Assembly: GCF_010731735.1 (NCBI RefSeq)
Contig: NZ_AP022588.1
Coordinates: 6,138,001-6,202,000 of the forward strand
Direction of reading: 5' to 3'
Length of the DNA: 64,000 bases
DNA from: Mycolicibacterium sediminis
Lineage (GTDB): Bacteria; Actinomycetota; Actinomycetes; Mycobacteriales; Mycobacteriaceae
In this document: piece after piece, positions 8,719 through 16,812 of the stretch
Layout: the number at the start of each line of letters is the position of its first letter
How positions within the stretch are numbered: the stretch's first letter is position 1
Program-made: the position numbers and the translations under genes
The notes under the pieces: generated by a model
What the model saw: the letters and a program-made list of their open reading frames with translations, nothing else
What the model was told of the DNA's origin: nothing
The model's database searches: none

Positions 8719-8964
8719 ATGAAGGCACGTTCGACCCTCGCCACACTGCTCGCCGCAGCCGGTGCCGCCGCACTCGTCGCCGCGCCCCTGGCCTCGGCCG
8801 AGCCGACGCCGTCGCTGCCCCAGTGCGAAACCGTCGGCGGGTCCTCGGTCACCGGCGGTCAGACCACCGAGTGCGCGACGCCAGGGAACACGGAGATCGA
8901 CGCGACGCCACCGGCTCCGAGTTACGGAATGTTCCCGTGGGAAGACGAGTTCTGGACTCTGTAG
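8719..8964 (+). CDS. small secreted Cys-pair protein (member 2 of 3)
   Basis: 81-residue exported protein: signal peptide MKARSTLATLLAAAGAAAL with a SAEP-type cleavage site, then QCETVGG, TTEC, PGNTEIDATPPAP and PWEDEFWTL at the very C-terminus. It aligns with the preceding protein over the whole mature region but lacks its Gly-rich tail, so the pair arose by tandem duplication. No known domain recognised. Confidence 0.82.
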   Translation: MKARSTLATLLAAAGAAALVAAPLASAEPTPSLPQCETVGGSSVTGGQTTECATPGNTEIDATPPAPSYGMFPWEDEFWTL

Positions 8965-8992
8965 GAACCTACGCCGCACGCATCCGCGGGCG

Positions 8993-8998
8993 TACGCT
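8993..8998 (+). promoter_or_regulatory. -10-like TACGCT for secreted protein 3
   Basis: GCGTACGCT 24 bp before the ATG at 9022, the third copy of this promoter core. GGAGCAGG follows as the ribosome site. Confidence 0.45.
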
Positions 8999-9021
8999 GG
9001 TTCCAGCGATCGGAGCAGGTC

Positions 9022-9255
9022 ATGAGCAAGAAACAGCGTATTGCAGCACCCATGCTCGCGGCATTCGCCGCTGCGGGGGCGATCGGATTCGCCGCACCGG
9101 CGACTGCCCGGCCGGACTGCGTGAACACCGCGCCCAACACGACGATGTGCACCACCAACGGCAGTTCGAGCCTGACGACGTCGCCACCGGCGACCAACAA
9201 CGGCCAGTGGGGATTCGGTTATCCCTTCGGCGGGTTCGGCTTCGGCCTCTTCTGA
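9022..9255 (+). CDS. small secreted Cys-pair protein (member 3 of 3)
   Basis: 77-residue exported protein: MSKKQRIAAPMLAAFAAAGA signal peptide, cleavage near ATARP, two cysteines 11 residues apart (DCVNTAPNTTMC), an SLTTSPPATNN stretch and a Gly/Phe-rich end (GYPFGGFGFGLF). Less similar to the first two, but size, cysteine pair, hydroxylated/Pro middle and aromatic-Gly end suggest the same family. Function unknown. Confidence 0.78.
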   Translation: MSKKQRIAAPMLAAFAAAGAIGFAAPATARPDCVNTAPNTTMCTTNGSSSLTTSPPATNNGQWGFGYPFGGFGFGLF

Positions 9256-9303
9256 GCCGTCTCGGCGCACGCCTCCCGATTGCACGCACGACAAGGTTTC
9301 GTC

Positions 9304-9316
9304 TAGCCTAACTTTT
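9304..9316. promoter_or_regulatory. possible metalloregulator half-site upstream of mntH
   Basis: TAGCCTAACTTTT contains TAGCCTAAC, which equals one half of the DtxR/IdeR-type operator. It lies 17-29 bp before the mntH start, where a manganese or iron regulator would block transcription. Only one half-site is clear. Confidence 0.33.
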
Positions 9317-9332
9317 CTATTCGTTTCCCCGG

Positions 9333-10574
9333 ATGAAGAGTGGGTTCGTGATTCCGACCGCCAGCGCACGGCCGAAGGCCGGCTGGCTGCTGCTCGGGCC
9401 GGCGTTCGTCGCGTCCATCGCCTACGTCGACCCGGGCAACGTCGCGGCGAACGTCAGCGCGGGCGCGCAGTTCGGCTTCCTGCTCGTCTGGGTCATCCTC
9501 GTCGCCAACGTGATGGCCGGGCTCGTCCAGTACCTGTCCGCCAAGCTCGGCCTCGTCACCGGGCGCACCCTGCCCGAGTCGGTCGCCGACCGGGCGAGCA
9601 CGCGCTCCCGGATCGCGTACTGGGTGCAGGCCGAACTCGTCGCCATGGCAACGGATCTCGCCGAGGTCGTCGGCGGCGCCATCGCGCTCAACCTGCTGTT
9701 CGACCTGCCGCTCCTGGTGGGCGGCCTGATCACCGGCGTCGTGTCGCTGGTGTTGCTCGCCATCCAGAACCGTCGCGGCCAGCGGGTCTTCGAGCGGGTC
9801 ATCACCGGCCTGCTCATGGTGATCGCGATTGGCTTCCTGACTAGCCTGGTGGTCGAGCCGCCGCCGGTATCCGACGTCGCGTCGGGACTGCTCCCCCGCT
9901 TCGACGGCGCGGAGAGCATCCTTCTCGCCACCGCCATGCTCGGCGCGACGGTCATGCCGCACGCGGTCTATCTCCACTCCGGGCTGGCCCGCGACCGGCA
10001 CGGCCAACCCGACGCCGGCGCACCGCGTCGCCGGATGCTGCGGATCACTCGCTACGACGTCGGGCTGGCGATGCTCGTGGCGGGCGCGGTGAACCTCGCG
10101 ATGCTGCTCGTCGCCGCCACCCATCTGCAGGGCGTGCCGAACACCGATTCGATCGAAGGCGCCTACGCCGCCGTGCAGGGCGCGCTCGGCAACGGCGTCG
10201 CGCTGTTCTTCGCGATCGGTCTGCTGGCGTCCGGCCTGGCGTCGACGTCGGTCGGGGCGTATGCGGGCGCGATGATCATGCAGGGCCTGCTGCGGCGCAC
10301 CTATCCGCTGCTGCTGCGCCGCGTCGTCACGTTGATCCCCGCGCTGGCGATCCTGGCGATCGGCGTCGACCCGAGCCGCGCGCTCGTCCTGTCGCAGGTC
10401 GTGCTGTCGTTCGGGATCCCCTTCGCGCTGATCCCGCTGGTCCGGCTGACCAGCGACCGCACCCTGATGGGCGACGACGTCAACCATCGCGTCACGACCG
10501 CCCTCGGCTGGCTCGTGGCGGCGGTGATTAGTGTGCTGAACGTGGTGCTCATCTATCTGACCGTCGCCGGCTAG
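9333..10574 (+). CDS. mntH: Nramp-family divalent metal transporter
   Basis: 413-residue inner-membrane proton-coupled Mn2+/Fe2+ importer with about 11 membrane helices. The metal-binding motif of helix 1 is present as YVDPGNVAAN (Asp-Pro-Gly-Asn) and the helix 6 metal/proton motif as MPHAVYLHS. A weak ribosome site and a TAACTT/TTCTAT -10-like stretch just upstream suggest a short leader. The position beside the gamma-glutamyl fusion gene (11 bp downstream) matches Rv0924c-Rv0923c as I recall. Confidence 0.95.
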   Translation: MKSGFVIPTASARPKAGWLLLGPAFVASIAYVDPGNVAANVSAGAQFGFLLVWVILVANVMAGLVQYLSAKLGLVTGRTLPESVADRASTRSRIAYWVQAELVAMATDLAEVVGGAIALNLLFDLPLLVGGLITGVVSLVLLAIQNRRGQRVFERVITGLLMVIAIGFLTSLVVEPPPVSDVASGLLPRFDGAESILLATAMLGATVMPHAVYLHSGLARDRHGQPDAGAPRRRMLRITRYDVGLAMLVAGAVNLAMLLVAATHLQGVPNTDSIEGAYAAVQGALGNGVALFFAIGLLASGLASTSVGAYAGAMIMQGLLRRTYPLLLRRVVTLIPALAILAIGVDPSRALVLSQVVLSFGIPFALIPLVRLTSDRTLMGDDVNHRVTTALGWLVAAVISVLNVVLIYLTVAG

Positions 10575-10585
10575 GCCACGGCGGC

Positions 10586-11635
10586 GTGCCCGCGTACTTC
10601 GCCTACGGCTCCAACCTCAACGTCGCGCAGATGGCGCAACGGTGTCCCGACGCGTCCGACCCCCGGCGTGCCACGCTCGCCGATCACGACTGGCTGATCA
10701 ACGAACGCGGTGTCGCCACCGTCGAACCGAGCGACGGCGCCGAGGTGCACGGCGTGCTGTGGCAGATCAGCGCGAGCGACCTCGACGTCCTGGACAGCGC
10801 CGAGGGCGTCCCCGTGCGGTACCGGCGCGACCGGCTCGTCGTCGACACCGACGACGGACCCCGAGAGGCCTGGGTCTACATCGACCACCGGGTGGAGGCA
10901 GGCGCCCCGCGTCCCGGTTACCTCGAGCGGATCATCGAGGGCGCGCTACACCACGGGCTACCGCAGCGCTGGCTGGACTTCCTGCACCGGTGGGATCCGT
11001 CGATGTGGCCGCGCGCACTGGCACCGACGGAAAGCCCGGGCCCGCAGTCACTCTCGGAGCTTCTCGACGATCCGGAGGTCACCGAGCGCAGCACGCTGCG
11101 GTCGACGTTCGGCTTCCTCGCCATCCACGGCGGCGGACTCGAGCGCATGACCGACGTCATCGCCGAACGCGCGGCGGCGGCGTCGGGCGCGTCGGTCTAC
11201 GTCGTACACCACCCCGTGAACTACCCGTACCACCTCCGGTCGGCCGCCTATCTGGCCACGGAATCCGAACGGCTGGCGGAGTTCCTCGACCACGTCGATG
11301 ACGCGGTGTCGCTGCACGGGTACGGACGCGTGGGCCGCAGCACCCAGATCCTGGCCGGTGGCACGGACCGCGCATTGGCCGCCCATGTCGCCCGGCACGT
11401 GACGGTACCCGGTTTCGAGGTCGTCACCGATCTCGAGGCCATCCCCCGCGAACTCCGCGGGCTGCATCCCGACAACCCCGTCAACCGAACCCGAGGGGGC
11501 GGAGCGCAACTCGAACTCTCCCCCCGCGTGCGCGGCATCAGTCCGCGCAGCGGACCGCTGGGCGAGGACGGCCTGAGCCGCGCCACGTCGGCGCTGCTGC
11601 GCGGCCTCGTGTCGGCGGCCCGCAGCCGGTCCTGA
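10586..11635 (+). CDS. gamma-glutamylcyclotransferase / poly-gamma-glutamate hydrolase fusion
   Basis: 349-residue two-domain protein, GTG start. Residues 1-~110 form a GGCT-fold domain: YGSN substrate loop at 7-10 and the acidic catalytic residue E73 in the LDSAEGVPVRYRR segment. Residues ~170-320 match the DUF867/PghP zinc hydrolase family (phage poly-gamma-glutamate hydrolase, YjqB): HGGGLE at 181-186, SLHGYG with H244, AGGTDRA near 258, and the PDNPVNR ... QLELSPRVR end with E310. Both domains act on gamma-glutamyl bonds in their families, so the protein may process gamma-glutamyl peptides or polyglutamate tails. It is in an apparent operon with mntH and abuts the convergent permease with no gap. 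Domain calls rest on motifs only. Confidence 0.8.
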   Translation: MPAYFAYGSNLNVAQMAQRCPDASDPRRATLADHDWLINERGVATVEPSDGAEVHGVLWQISASDLDVLDSAEGVPVRYRRDRLVVDTDDGPREAWVYIDHRVEAGAPRPGYLERIIEGALHHGLPQRWLDFLHRWDPSMWPRALAPTESPGPQSLSELLDDPEVTERSTLRSTFGFLAIHGGGLERMTDVIAERAAAASGASVYVVHHPVNYPYHLRSAAYLATESERLAEFLDHVDDAVSLHGYGRVGRSTQILAGGTDRALAAHVARHVTVPGFEVVTDLEAIPRELRGLHPDNPVNRTRGGGAQLELSPRVRGISPRSGPLGEDGLSRATSALLRGLVSAARSRS

Positions 11636-12988
11636 CTACTCCTTCATGTCCAGCACCGGCGTGGGCCGACGGAATCCCTTCGTGACGACCGCGAGCCAGA
11701 GCAGTCCCAGTGCGAGCCAGATCAATCCGATCGTCAGCGCCTCGCCGGACAGGCTGAACCACAGCCAGACCGTCAGCGCGAAGCCGATCAACGGCAGCAC
11801 CAGGTTGTTCAGGACGTTCTTCTCGCCCTCGTCGATGAAGTAGTGCTTGACGACGGTCAGGTTGACCGCCGAGAACGCCACCAGCGCACCGAAGCTCACG
11901 ACCGAGGCGAGGATGGCGAGGTCGATGACCACGGCGAGCAGCGAGATCACCGAGACGACCAGGATCGCCCACGTCGGCGTGCTGAACTTGACCGACACGT
12001 GACCGAACACCTTGCGCGGCAGCACCCCGTCGCGACCCATCGCGTAGAGGATGCGTGCGACCGACGCCTGTGACGTCAGCGCCGAGCCCGTGGCGCCGGC
12101 CACGTAGGCCGCGGTGAAGAACGCCGCGAGAAAGGCGCCACCGGCGGACTGCATCACGTCGAGCGATCCGGAGTCGACGTCGGCGAACGCGTTCGACGGG
12201 AACACCAACTGCGATGCGTAGGACAGGATCACGAACAGCACGCCGCAGATGAGCGTCGCCATCATGATCGCCTTCGGCACGTCGCGCTTGGCGTCCTTCG
12301 CCTCCTCCGACAGCGTGGACACGGCGTCGAACCCGAGGAAGGACAGGCACAGGATCGCCGCACCCGCGAGGACGGGGCCGAGTCCCCCGGCCGTGCCGTC
12401 ACCGCGGAACGGCGCCATCACGTCGACGCTGCCCGAGCCCGAGATGGTGACGACCGACATGATCAGGAACACCACGATGAAGATGGCCTGCACGGCAATG
12501 ATCAAGACGTTCGCCCGGGCGACGGACACGATGCCGACGATGTTGAGCACGGTGACGAGCGCGATGGTGACGACGACGATCAGCCACTGCGGGATGGCGG
12601 GTACCGCGGCGTTGAGGTACAGGCCGATCACGAGGTAGTTCAGCATCGGCAGGAACAGGTAGTCCAGCAGCAGCGACCAACCCGCGAGGAAGCCCACGGG
12701 CGCACCGAAGGTCTTCTGCGTGTAGGCATATGCCGATCCGGCCACCGGGAACGCCGCCGCCATCCGCGCGTAGGAGCGCGCGGTGAAGATCATCGCGGCG
12801 AGGGTGAAGACATAGGCCAGCGGCACGCGGCCGCCGGACTCCACCGTGACGATGCCGTAGGTGGTGAACACGGTGAGCGGCACCATGTAGACCAGCCCGA
12901 AGAGCGTCAGCGACGGCACGCCGAGGGCGCGTTTGAGCGTCCCCTCCTCAGGATCGGCCGACACTCCGACCAATGGCTCTGACGACAT
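11636..12988 (-). CDS. APC-family amino acid/amine permease
   Basis: 450-residue inner-membrane permease with about 12 helices. The N-terminal LTLFGLVYMVPLTVFTTYG and AGSAYAYTQKTFGAPVGFLAG, and the helix-6 region LSFLGFDAVSTLSEEAKDAKRD, are characteristic of APC-superfamily amino acid or amine transporters. The ATG at 12988 is chosen because GAGAGGAA lies 8 nt upstream. It follows the amidohydrolase by 14 bp in one operon, so it probably imports the amidohydrolase substrate or a related amide or amine. Confidence 0.9.
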   Translation of the reverse strand: MSSEPLVGVSADPEEGTLKRALGVPSLTLFGLVYMVPLTVFTTYGIVTVESGGRVPLAYVFTLAAMIFTARSYARMAAAFPVAGSAYAYTQKTFGAPVGFLAGWSLLLDYLFLPMLNYLVIGLYLNAAVPAIPQWLIVVVTIALVTVLNIVGIVSVARANVLIIAVQAIFIVVFLIMSVVTISGSGSVDVMAPFRGDGTAGGLGPVLAGAAILCLSFLGFDAVSTLSEEAKDAKRDVPKAIMMATLICGVLFVILSYASQLVFPSNAFADVDSGSLDVMQSAGGAFLAAFFTAAYVAGATGSALTSQASVARILYAMGRDGVLPRKVFGHVSVKFSTPTWAILVVSVISLLAVVIDLAILASVVSFGALVAFSAVNLTVVKHYFIDEGEKNVLNNLVLPLIGFALTVWLWFSLSGEALTIGLIWLALGLLWLAVVTKGFRRPTPVLDMKE

Positions 12989-13002
12989 CGGCAGTTCCTC
13001 TC

Positions 13003-14634
13003 TCACGACGTACCGAATGCGGGCTCTCCCCGCACATAGGTGGCCCGGACGGTGATTCCGGGAAGTTCTCGTGCGGGCGTCTCCCGCGGATCGCGATCCA
13101 GCCACACCAGGTCGGCGCTCGCGCCGGGGACCAACCGGCCCCAGGTGTCCTCGCCGTAGGCCTGTGCGGCGACGGCCTCGGTGTAGGCGGTCAGTGACCG
13201 TTCGACGGTGAGGATCTCGTCGGGCATCCATCCGCCCGCCGGCTCACCCTCGGTGGTCTGTCGGGACACCGCGATCGCGATGCCGTCGAGCGGCGCGCCC
13301 GACGACACCGGCCAGTCCGAGCCGAATGCCAGTGCTGCGCCCGATGATTCGAGGCTGCGCATGCGGTACTGCCTGTCGGTGCGCTCCTGGCCGAGGCGCG
13401 GGATCGTCAACACCGTCATCAGCGCATCTTGCTGCGCCCACAGCGGCTGCATGTTCGGAATGACGCCGAGTGCGGCAAAGCGCTCGAGGTCCGCGTCGTC
13501 GACCAGCTGCGCATGGGCGATCACCGGGCGGCGGTCACGCGGGCCGTTCCACTCGGCGGCGTATTCGATCGCGTCGAGCGCCTGCCGGACGGCGGCGTCC
13601 CCGATGGCGTGGATGTGGATCTGCAGCCCGAGGTCGTCGACCTGGCGTACGGCCTCGGACAGGCTGTCGCCCTCCCACACCGTCATGCCGTGCTCGTGCA
13701 GGCCCGTGCAGTACGGCTCCAGCAGCGCTCCGGTCTCGTTCTCGACGACGCCGTCGGCGAAGAACTTCACCGTGTGCGCGGTGAGCATCGGCGAATCGAG
13801 CTGCTCGACCCGCCGCTTGGCCATCGAGAAGTCGTGCAGTTGCGCGTCGAAGTGGCGCGGATCGGCGTAGAGGGCGAGGTTGAAGCGCATCCGCAGCGCG
13901 CCGCGGCGTGCGGCTTCGAGGTAGGTGTCGACGTCGGCCGGTTCGACCCAGGCGTCCTGCACCCACGTCACGCCGCGGGACAGGTAGTAGTCGGCGGCGG
14001 TGCCGAGGGCGGCGATCCTGACGTCCTCGTCGCGGGCCGGCATGACGGCGGTGACCAGGTCGACCGCACCCCACTCGCGCAGCGTGCCCAGAACCGAGCC
14101 GTCCTCGCGGTGCGGGATCTCGCCGAGCACCGGGTCCGGGGTGTCGGCGGTGATGCCCGCCCGCTCCAGCGCCACCGAGTTGCACCACACGGTGTGGTAG
14201 TCCCAGGCCCGCAGCACCACCGGGCGGTCGGAGACCGCGTCGTCGAGCCACCGGGCGTCGAACAGGCCGCCCTCGGCGAGGCTGCCGTCGTACGAGGCGC
14301 CGACGATCCACTCCTCGTCGGGGTTGTCCTTGGCGAAGCGCCGGACCGCCTCGACGATCTCGTCGACCGAGGTGCACGGTCGGACCGCCGGGCCCACGAA
14401 CTCGAGGCCGCCCAGCAGTGGATGCGCGTGCCCGTCGCCGAACGACGGCATCAGGAAGCCGCCCTCGAGGTCGACCCTGAGGACGTCGGGACCGTCGCCC
14501 GCCGCTTCCCGGGCGTCATCGCCGAGCGCGGTGATCACGCCGTCGACGACGAGCAGGGCATCGGCCGTCGTCGTTTGGGCACCAGGCCACACGGTTCCGT
14601 CGTGAAACAGCGTCTTCGCCACGGTTTGGCACAT
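13003..14634 (-). CDS. YtcJ-type amidohydrolase (N-substituted formamide deformylase-like)
   Basis: 543-residue metal-dependent hydrolase of the amidohydrolase_3 group. Metal site residues include the HAHP motif in FGDGHAHPLLGG, HIHAIGD, AHAQLV and the terminal Asp in AFGSDWPV. These enzymes cleave amide or imide bonds; NfdA-like deformylation is one possibility. The ATG at 14634 is used because the family consensus starts near TLFHDGTVW; a GTG-less extension to 14673 is in frame. Its promoter region is shared with the divergent SigK operon. Paired with a permease downstream. Confidence 0.87.
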   Translation of the reverse strand: MCQTVAKTLFHDGTVWPGAQTTTADALLVVDGVITALGDDAREAAGDGPDVLRVDLEGGFLMPSFGDGHAHPLLGGLEFVGPAVRPCTSVDEIVEAVRRFAKDNPDEEWIVGASYDGSLAEGGLFDARWLDDAVSDRPVVLRAWDYHTVWCNSVALERAGITADTPDPVLGEIPHREDGSVLGTLREWGAVDLVTAVMPARDEDVRIAALGTAADYYLSRGVTWVQDAWVEPADVDTYLEAARRGALRMRFNLALYADPRHFDAQLHDFSMAKRRVEQLDSPMLTAHTVKFFADGVVENETGALLEPYCTGLHEHGMTVWEGDSLSEAVRQVDDLGLQIHIHAIGDAAVRQALDAIEYAAEWNGPRDRRPVIAHAQLVDDADLERFAALGVIPNMQPLWAQQDALMTVLTIPRLGQERTDRQYRMRSLESSGAALAFGSDWPVSSGAPLDGIAIAVSRQTTEGEPAGGWMPDEILTVERSLTAYTEAVAAQAYGEDTWGRLVPGASADLVWLDRDPRETPARELPGITVRATYVRGEPAFGTS

Positions 14635-14669
14635 TACGCGGGGTCCGGGCTTTCGCAATCCGAACGCAC

Positions 14670-14696
14670 CCATCCGTTTCCCGCGTCGCTACGAAT
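14670..14696 (+). promoter_or_regulatory. SigK-type promoter of the DUF1365-sigK-rskA operon
   Basis: CCATCC (14670-14675), 15-bp spacer, ACGAAT (14691-14696). The known SigK consensus is CCATCC with a 15-17-bp spacer and CCGAAT. The expected transcription start, 7 nt after the -10, is the GTG at 14704, giving a leaderless mRNA. This means SigK drives its own operon, as described for M. tuberculosis. Confidence 0.75.
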
Positions 14697-14703
14697 ACAG
14701 ATC

Positions 14704-15495
14704 GTGCTAGGTGAGAACGGGTTCGGACGGTCCGGTGACGGTGGCGCGGCGGCGCCTGCCATCTATCGCACGCGGATCACCCACGTGCGGCGCGCTCCGG
14801 TACATCACTACTTCGAGCAGCGCGGCTACTGCTGGTACGTCGACCTCGATCAGCTGCCGCGGCTACCCCGCTGGCTGCGCCCGTTCGCGAGGTTCGAGGC
14901 GGTCGACCACTTCTCTGCGGCACCGCGCGACGGCGTGCCGGACACCTTGCGCAACCGAGCCGACGAGTTCCTCGCGAGCCGCGGCATCGACATGCGGGGC
15001 GGCACCATCACCGCGTTGCTGCAGGCCCGCGTCCTCGGGTACGTCTTCAATCCCATCAGCATCTTCTGGTGCCACGACGCCCACGGCGTGCTTCGGCACG
15101 TCATCGCCGAGGTGCACAGCGTCTACGGCGGCAGGCACACCTATCTCCTCCCGCCGACGGGTGACGCGCCCGCCGCGGTGAAGAAGGCGCTCTACGTCTC
15201 GCCGTTCAACGAGGTCGACGGGTACTACCTCGTCGAGGCGCCCCGGCCCGGGGACACGGTGGACGTCCGTATCTCCCTGCACCGCGAGCACCTCCCCGCC
15301 TTCGTCGCCACGCTGCAGGGCGAACGACGCGGCGCGGGGGTGGCGCAGTTGCTCGCGCTCCAGCTCGTCGCTCCCCTGGCACCCTTGATGGGTGCGTTGT
15401 GGATCCGCCTGCAGGGCGTCACGCTGTGGGCCCGTCGGGTCCCCGTCGTCCCGCGCGAACCGGTCGCTCAGAAGGAGCGGGTGAGTCACCTGTGA
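14704..15495 (+). CDS. DUF1365 family protein
   Basis: 263-residue DUF1365 protein. Motifs: YRTRITHVRRAPVHHYFEQRGY near the start, LLQARVLGYVFNPISIFWC in the centre, and AEVHSVYGGRHTYLL. Function unknown; family members are usually beside amine-oxidase-like and cyclopropane-synthase-like genes, suggesting lipid work. GTG start chosen from the SigK promoter geometry. Overlaps sigK by 4 bp (GTGA). It corresponds to Rv0448c as I recall. An amine-oxidase gene and a cyclopropane-synthase gene normally near it are absent here. Confidence 0.85.
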   Translation: MLGENGFGRSGDGGAAAPAIYRTRITHVRRAPVHHYFEQRGYCWYVDLDQLPRLPRWLRPFARFEAVDHFSAAPRDGVPDTLRNRADEFLASRGIDMRGGTITALLQARVLGYVFNPISIFWCHDAHGVLRHVIAEVHSVYGGRHTYLLPPTGDAPAAVKKALYVSPFNEVDGYYLVEAPRPGDTVDVRISLHREHLPAFVATLQGERRGAGVAQLLALQLVAPLAPLMGALWIRLQGVTLWARRVPVVPREPVAQKERVSHL

Positions 15496-16085
15496 CGACT
15501 GCGGTTCTGCTCCACAACCCCCCTAGTAGAGTGCGCAGCGTGACGGCCGATCTCGACGCCCTGCTGCGCCGGGTGGCACAGCGCGACGTCGACGCGTTCA
15601 CCGCCTTCTACGACGACACGCGCGCCCGCGTCTACGGCCTGGTGACCCGCGTGCTGCGCGATCCCGGGTACAGCGAGGAGACCACGCAGGACGTCTACCT
15701 GCAGGTGTGGAACAACGCGTGCAACTACGACCCGGCCGCGGGGACACCCCTGGCGTGGCTGATGACGCTCGCCCACCGCCGTGCCGTCGATCGGGTCCGT
15801 TCCGAGCAGGCGGCCGGCGCGCGCGAATCCCGTTACGGCGCAGCCAATGTCGACCCGCCGTCGGACGGCGTGGCCGACGCCGTCATCCATCTCGATGAGC
15901 GTAGACAGGTCACCGAGTGCCTCGGATCCCTCACCGACATCCAGCGTGAATGCATCCAGCTGGCCTATTACGAGGGTCTGACCTATGTGCAGGTCTCCAC
16001 CCGACTGTCGGCGAACCTTGCGACAATAAAGTCACGGATGCGCGATGCGATCCGCGGACTCCGAAACTGCTTGGGGGTGTCGTGA
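15492..16085 (+). CDS. sigK: ECF RNA polymerase sigma factor SigK
   Basis: 197-residue ECF sigma factor. Region 2 contains DLDALLRRVAQRDVDAFTAFYD and the RVYGLVTRVLRDPGYSEETTQDVYLQVW segment; region 4 contains ECIQLAYYEGLTYVQVSTRL followed by IKSRMRDAIRGLRNCLGVS. These stretches agree closely with M. tuberculosis SigK as I recall it. The gene sits in a three-gene chain with 4-bp overlaps on both sides. A second in-frame GTG 51 nt into the gene (before TADLDALL) matches the start of the M. tuberculosis protein better, so the true N-terminus may be shorter. Activity is restrained by the RskA product encoded next. Confidence 0.95.
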   Translation: MTTAVLLHNPPSRVRSVTADLDALLRRVAQRDVDAFTAFYDDTRARVYGLVTRVLRDPGYSEETTQDVYLQVWNNACNYDPAAGTPLAWLMTLAHRRAVDRVRSEQAAGARESRYGAANVDPPSDGVADAVIHLDERRQVTECLGSLTDIQRECIQLAYYEGLTYVQVSTRLSANLATIKSRMRDAIRGLRNCLGVS

Positions 16086-16810
16086 GCCAGCCGACACACG
16101 AGACTCTGATGACCCTCGCTACCCCCTACGCACTGCACGCCGTCTCCGCCGACGAGGAGCGGGAGATCGAACGGCAGGTGGCCGACGCCCCGCCGCTGGT
16201 TGCCCGGGCGTTCAACGAAGAGGTCCGCGCGGTCCGCGAGACCATGGCCGTCGTGTCCTCCGCCACGGCCGTCGAGCCACCCGAGGCACTCCGCAACCGA
16301 CTGCTGGCCGCCCTCGATGACGCACCACCGGTCGTCCAGGTGGCGCCGGGGACGTCGACGAAGTCGACCCGCTGGCGTGGCGTCGCCCTCGCCGCAGCAG
16401 CCGCGATGGTCGTCGGACTGGGCGCGGTTGGCGTCGGCTTCGCGATCCGCCCCGAGGTCCAGCAGTCCGCGGCCGAGCAGATCTTCGACGCCCCCGACGT
16501 GCGGACGGTGTCCGGGGACATCCCGACCGGCGGCACCGCCACGGTGGTGTTCTCCCGGGAGCGCAATGCCGCGGTACTGGTGATGAACAACGTCGCACCG
16601 CCCGCCTCGGGCTACGTCTATCAGATGTGGTTGGTAGGCGACGACGGCGCGCACTCCGCCGGCACCATGGACGCTGCTGCCGTGTCGCCGTCCACTACGG
16701 CCGTGCTGCCCGACATCGACGGCTCGCAGACCCTGGCGTTCACCCTGGAACCGGGCAGCGGGTCGGAGACGCCGACCGCTCCGGTCTTCGCCGAGTTACC
16801 CCTGATCTGA
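16082..16810 (+). CDS. rskA: anti-sigma-K factor RskA
   Basis: 242-residue membrane anti-sigma factor. The cytoplasmic N-terminus has LMTLATPYALHAVSADEE and VRAVRETMAVVSSAT (zinc-less anti-sigma domain), one membrane helix at about residues 100-122 (VALAAAAAMVVGLGAVGVGFAI), and a periplasmic domain with TATVVFSRERNAAVLVMNNVAP and YQMWLVGDDG. This is the RskA layout; regulated proteolysis would free SigK. GTG start overlapping sigK. Only 2 bp separate its stop from the stop of the convergent ligase. Confidence 0.95.
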   Translation: MSQPTHETLMTLATPYALHAVSADEEREIERQVADAPPLVARAFNEEVRAVRETMAVVSSATAVEPPEALRNRLLAALDDAPPVVQVAPGTSTKSTRWRGVALAAAAAMVVGLGAVGVGFAIRPEVQQSAAEQIFDAPDVRTVSGDIPTGGTATVVFSRERNAAVLVMNNVAPPASGYVYQMWLVGDDGAHSAGTMDAAAVSPSTTAVLPDIDGSQTLAFTLEPGSGSETPTAPVFAELPLI

Positions 16811-16812
16811 GT

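Noticed and set aside
9256..9332. Full IdeR box upstream of mntH.
   Set aside because: Only one half-site (TAGCCTAAC) is present, so it is listed as a weak candidate only.
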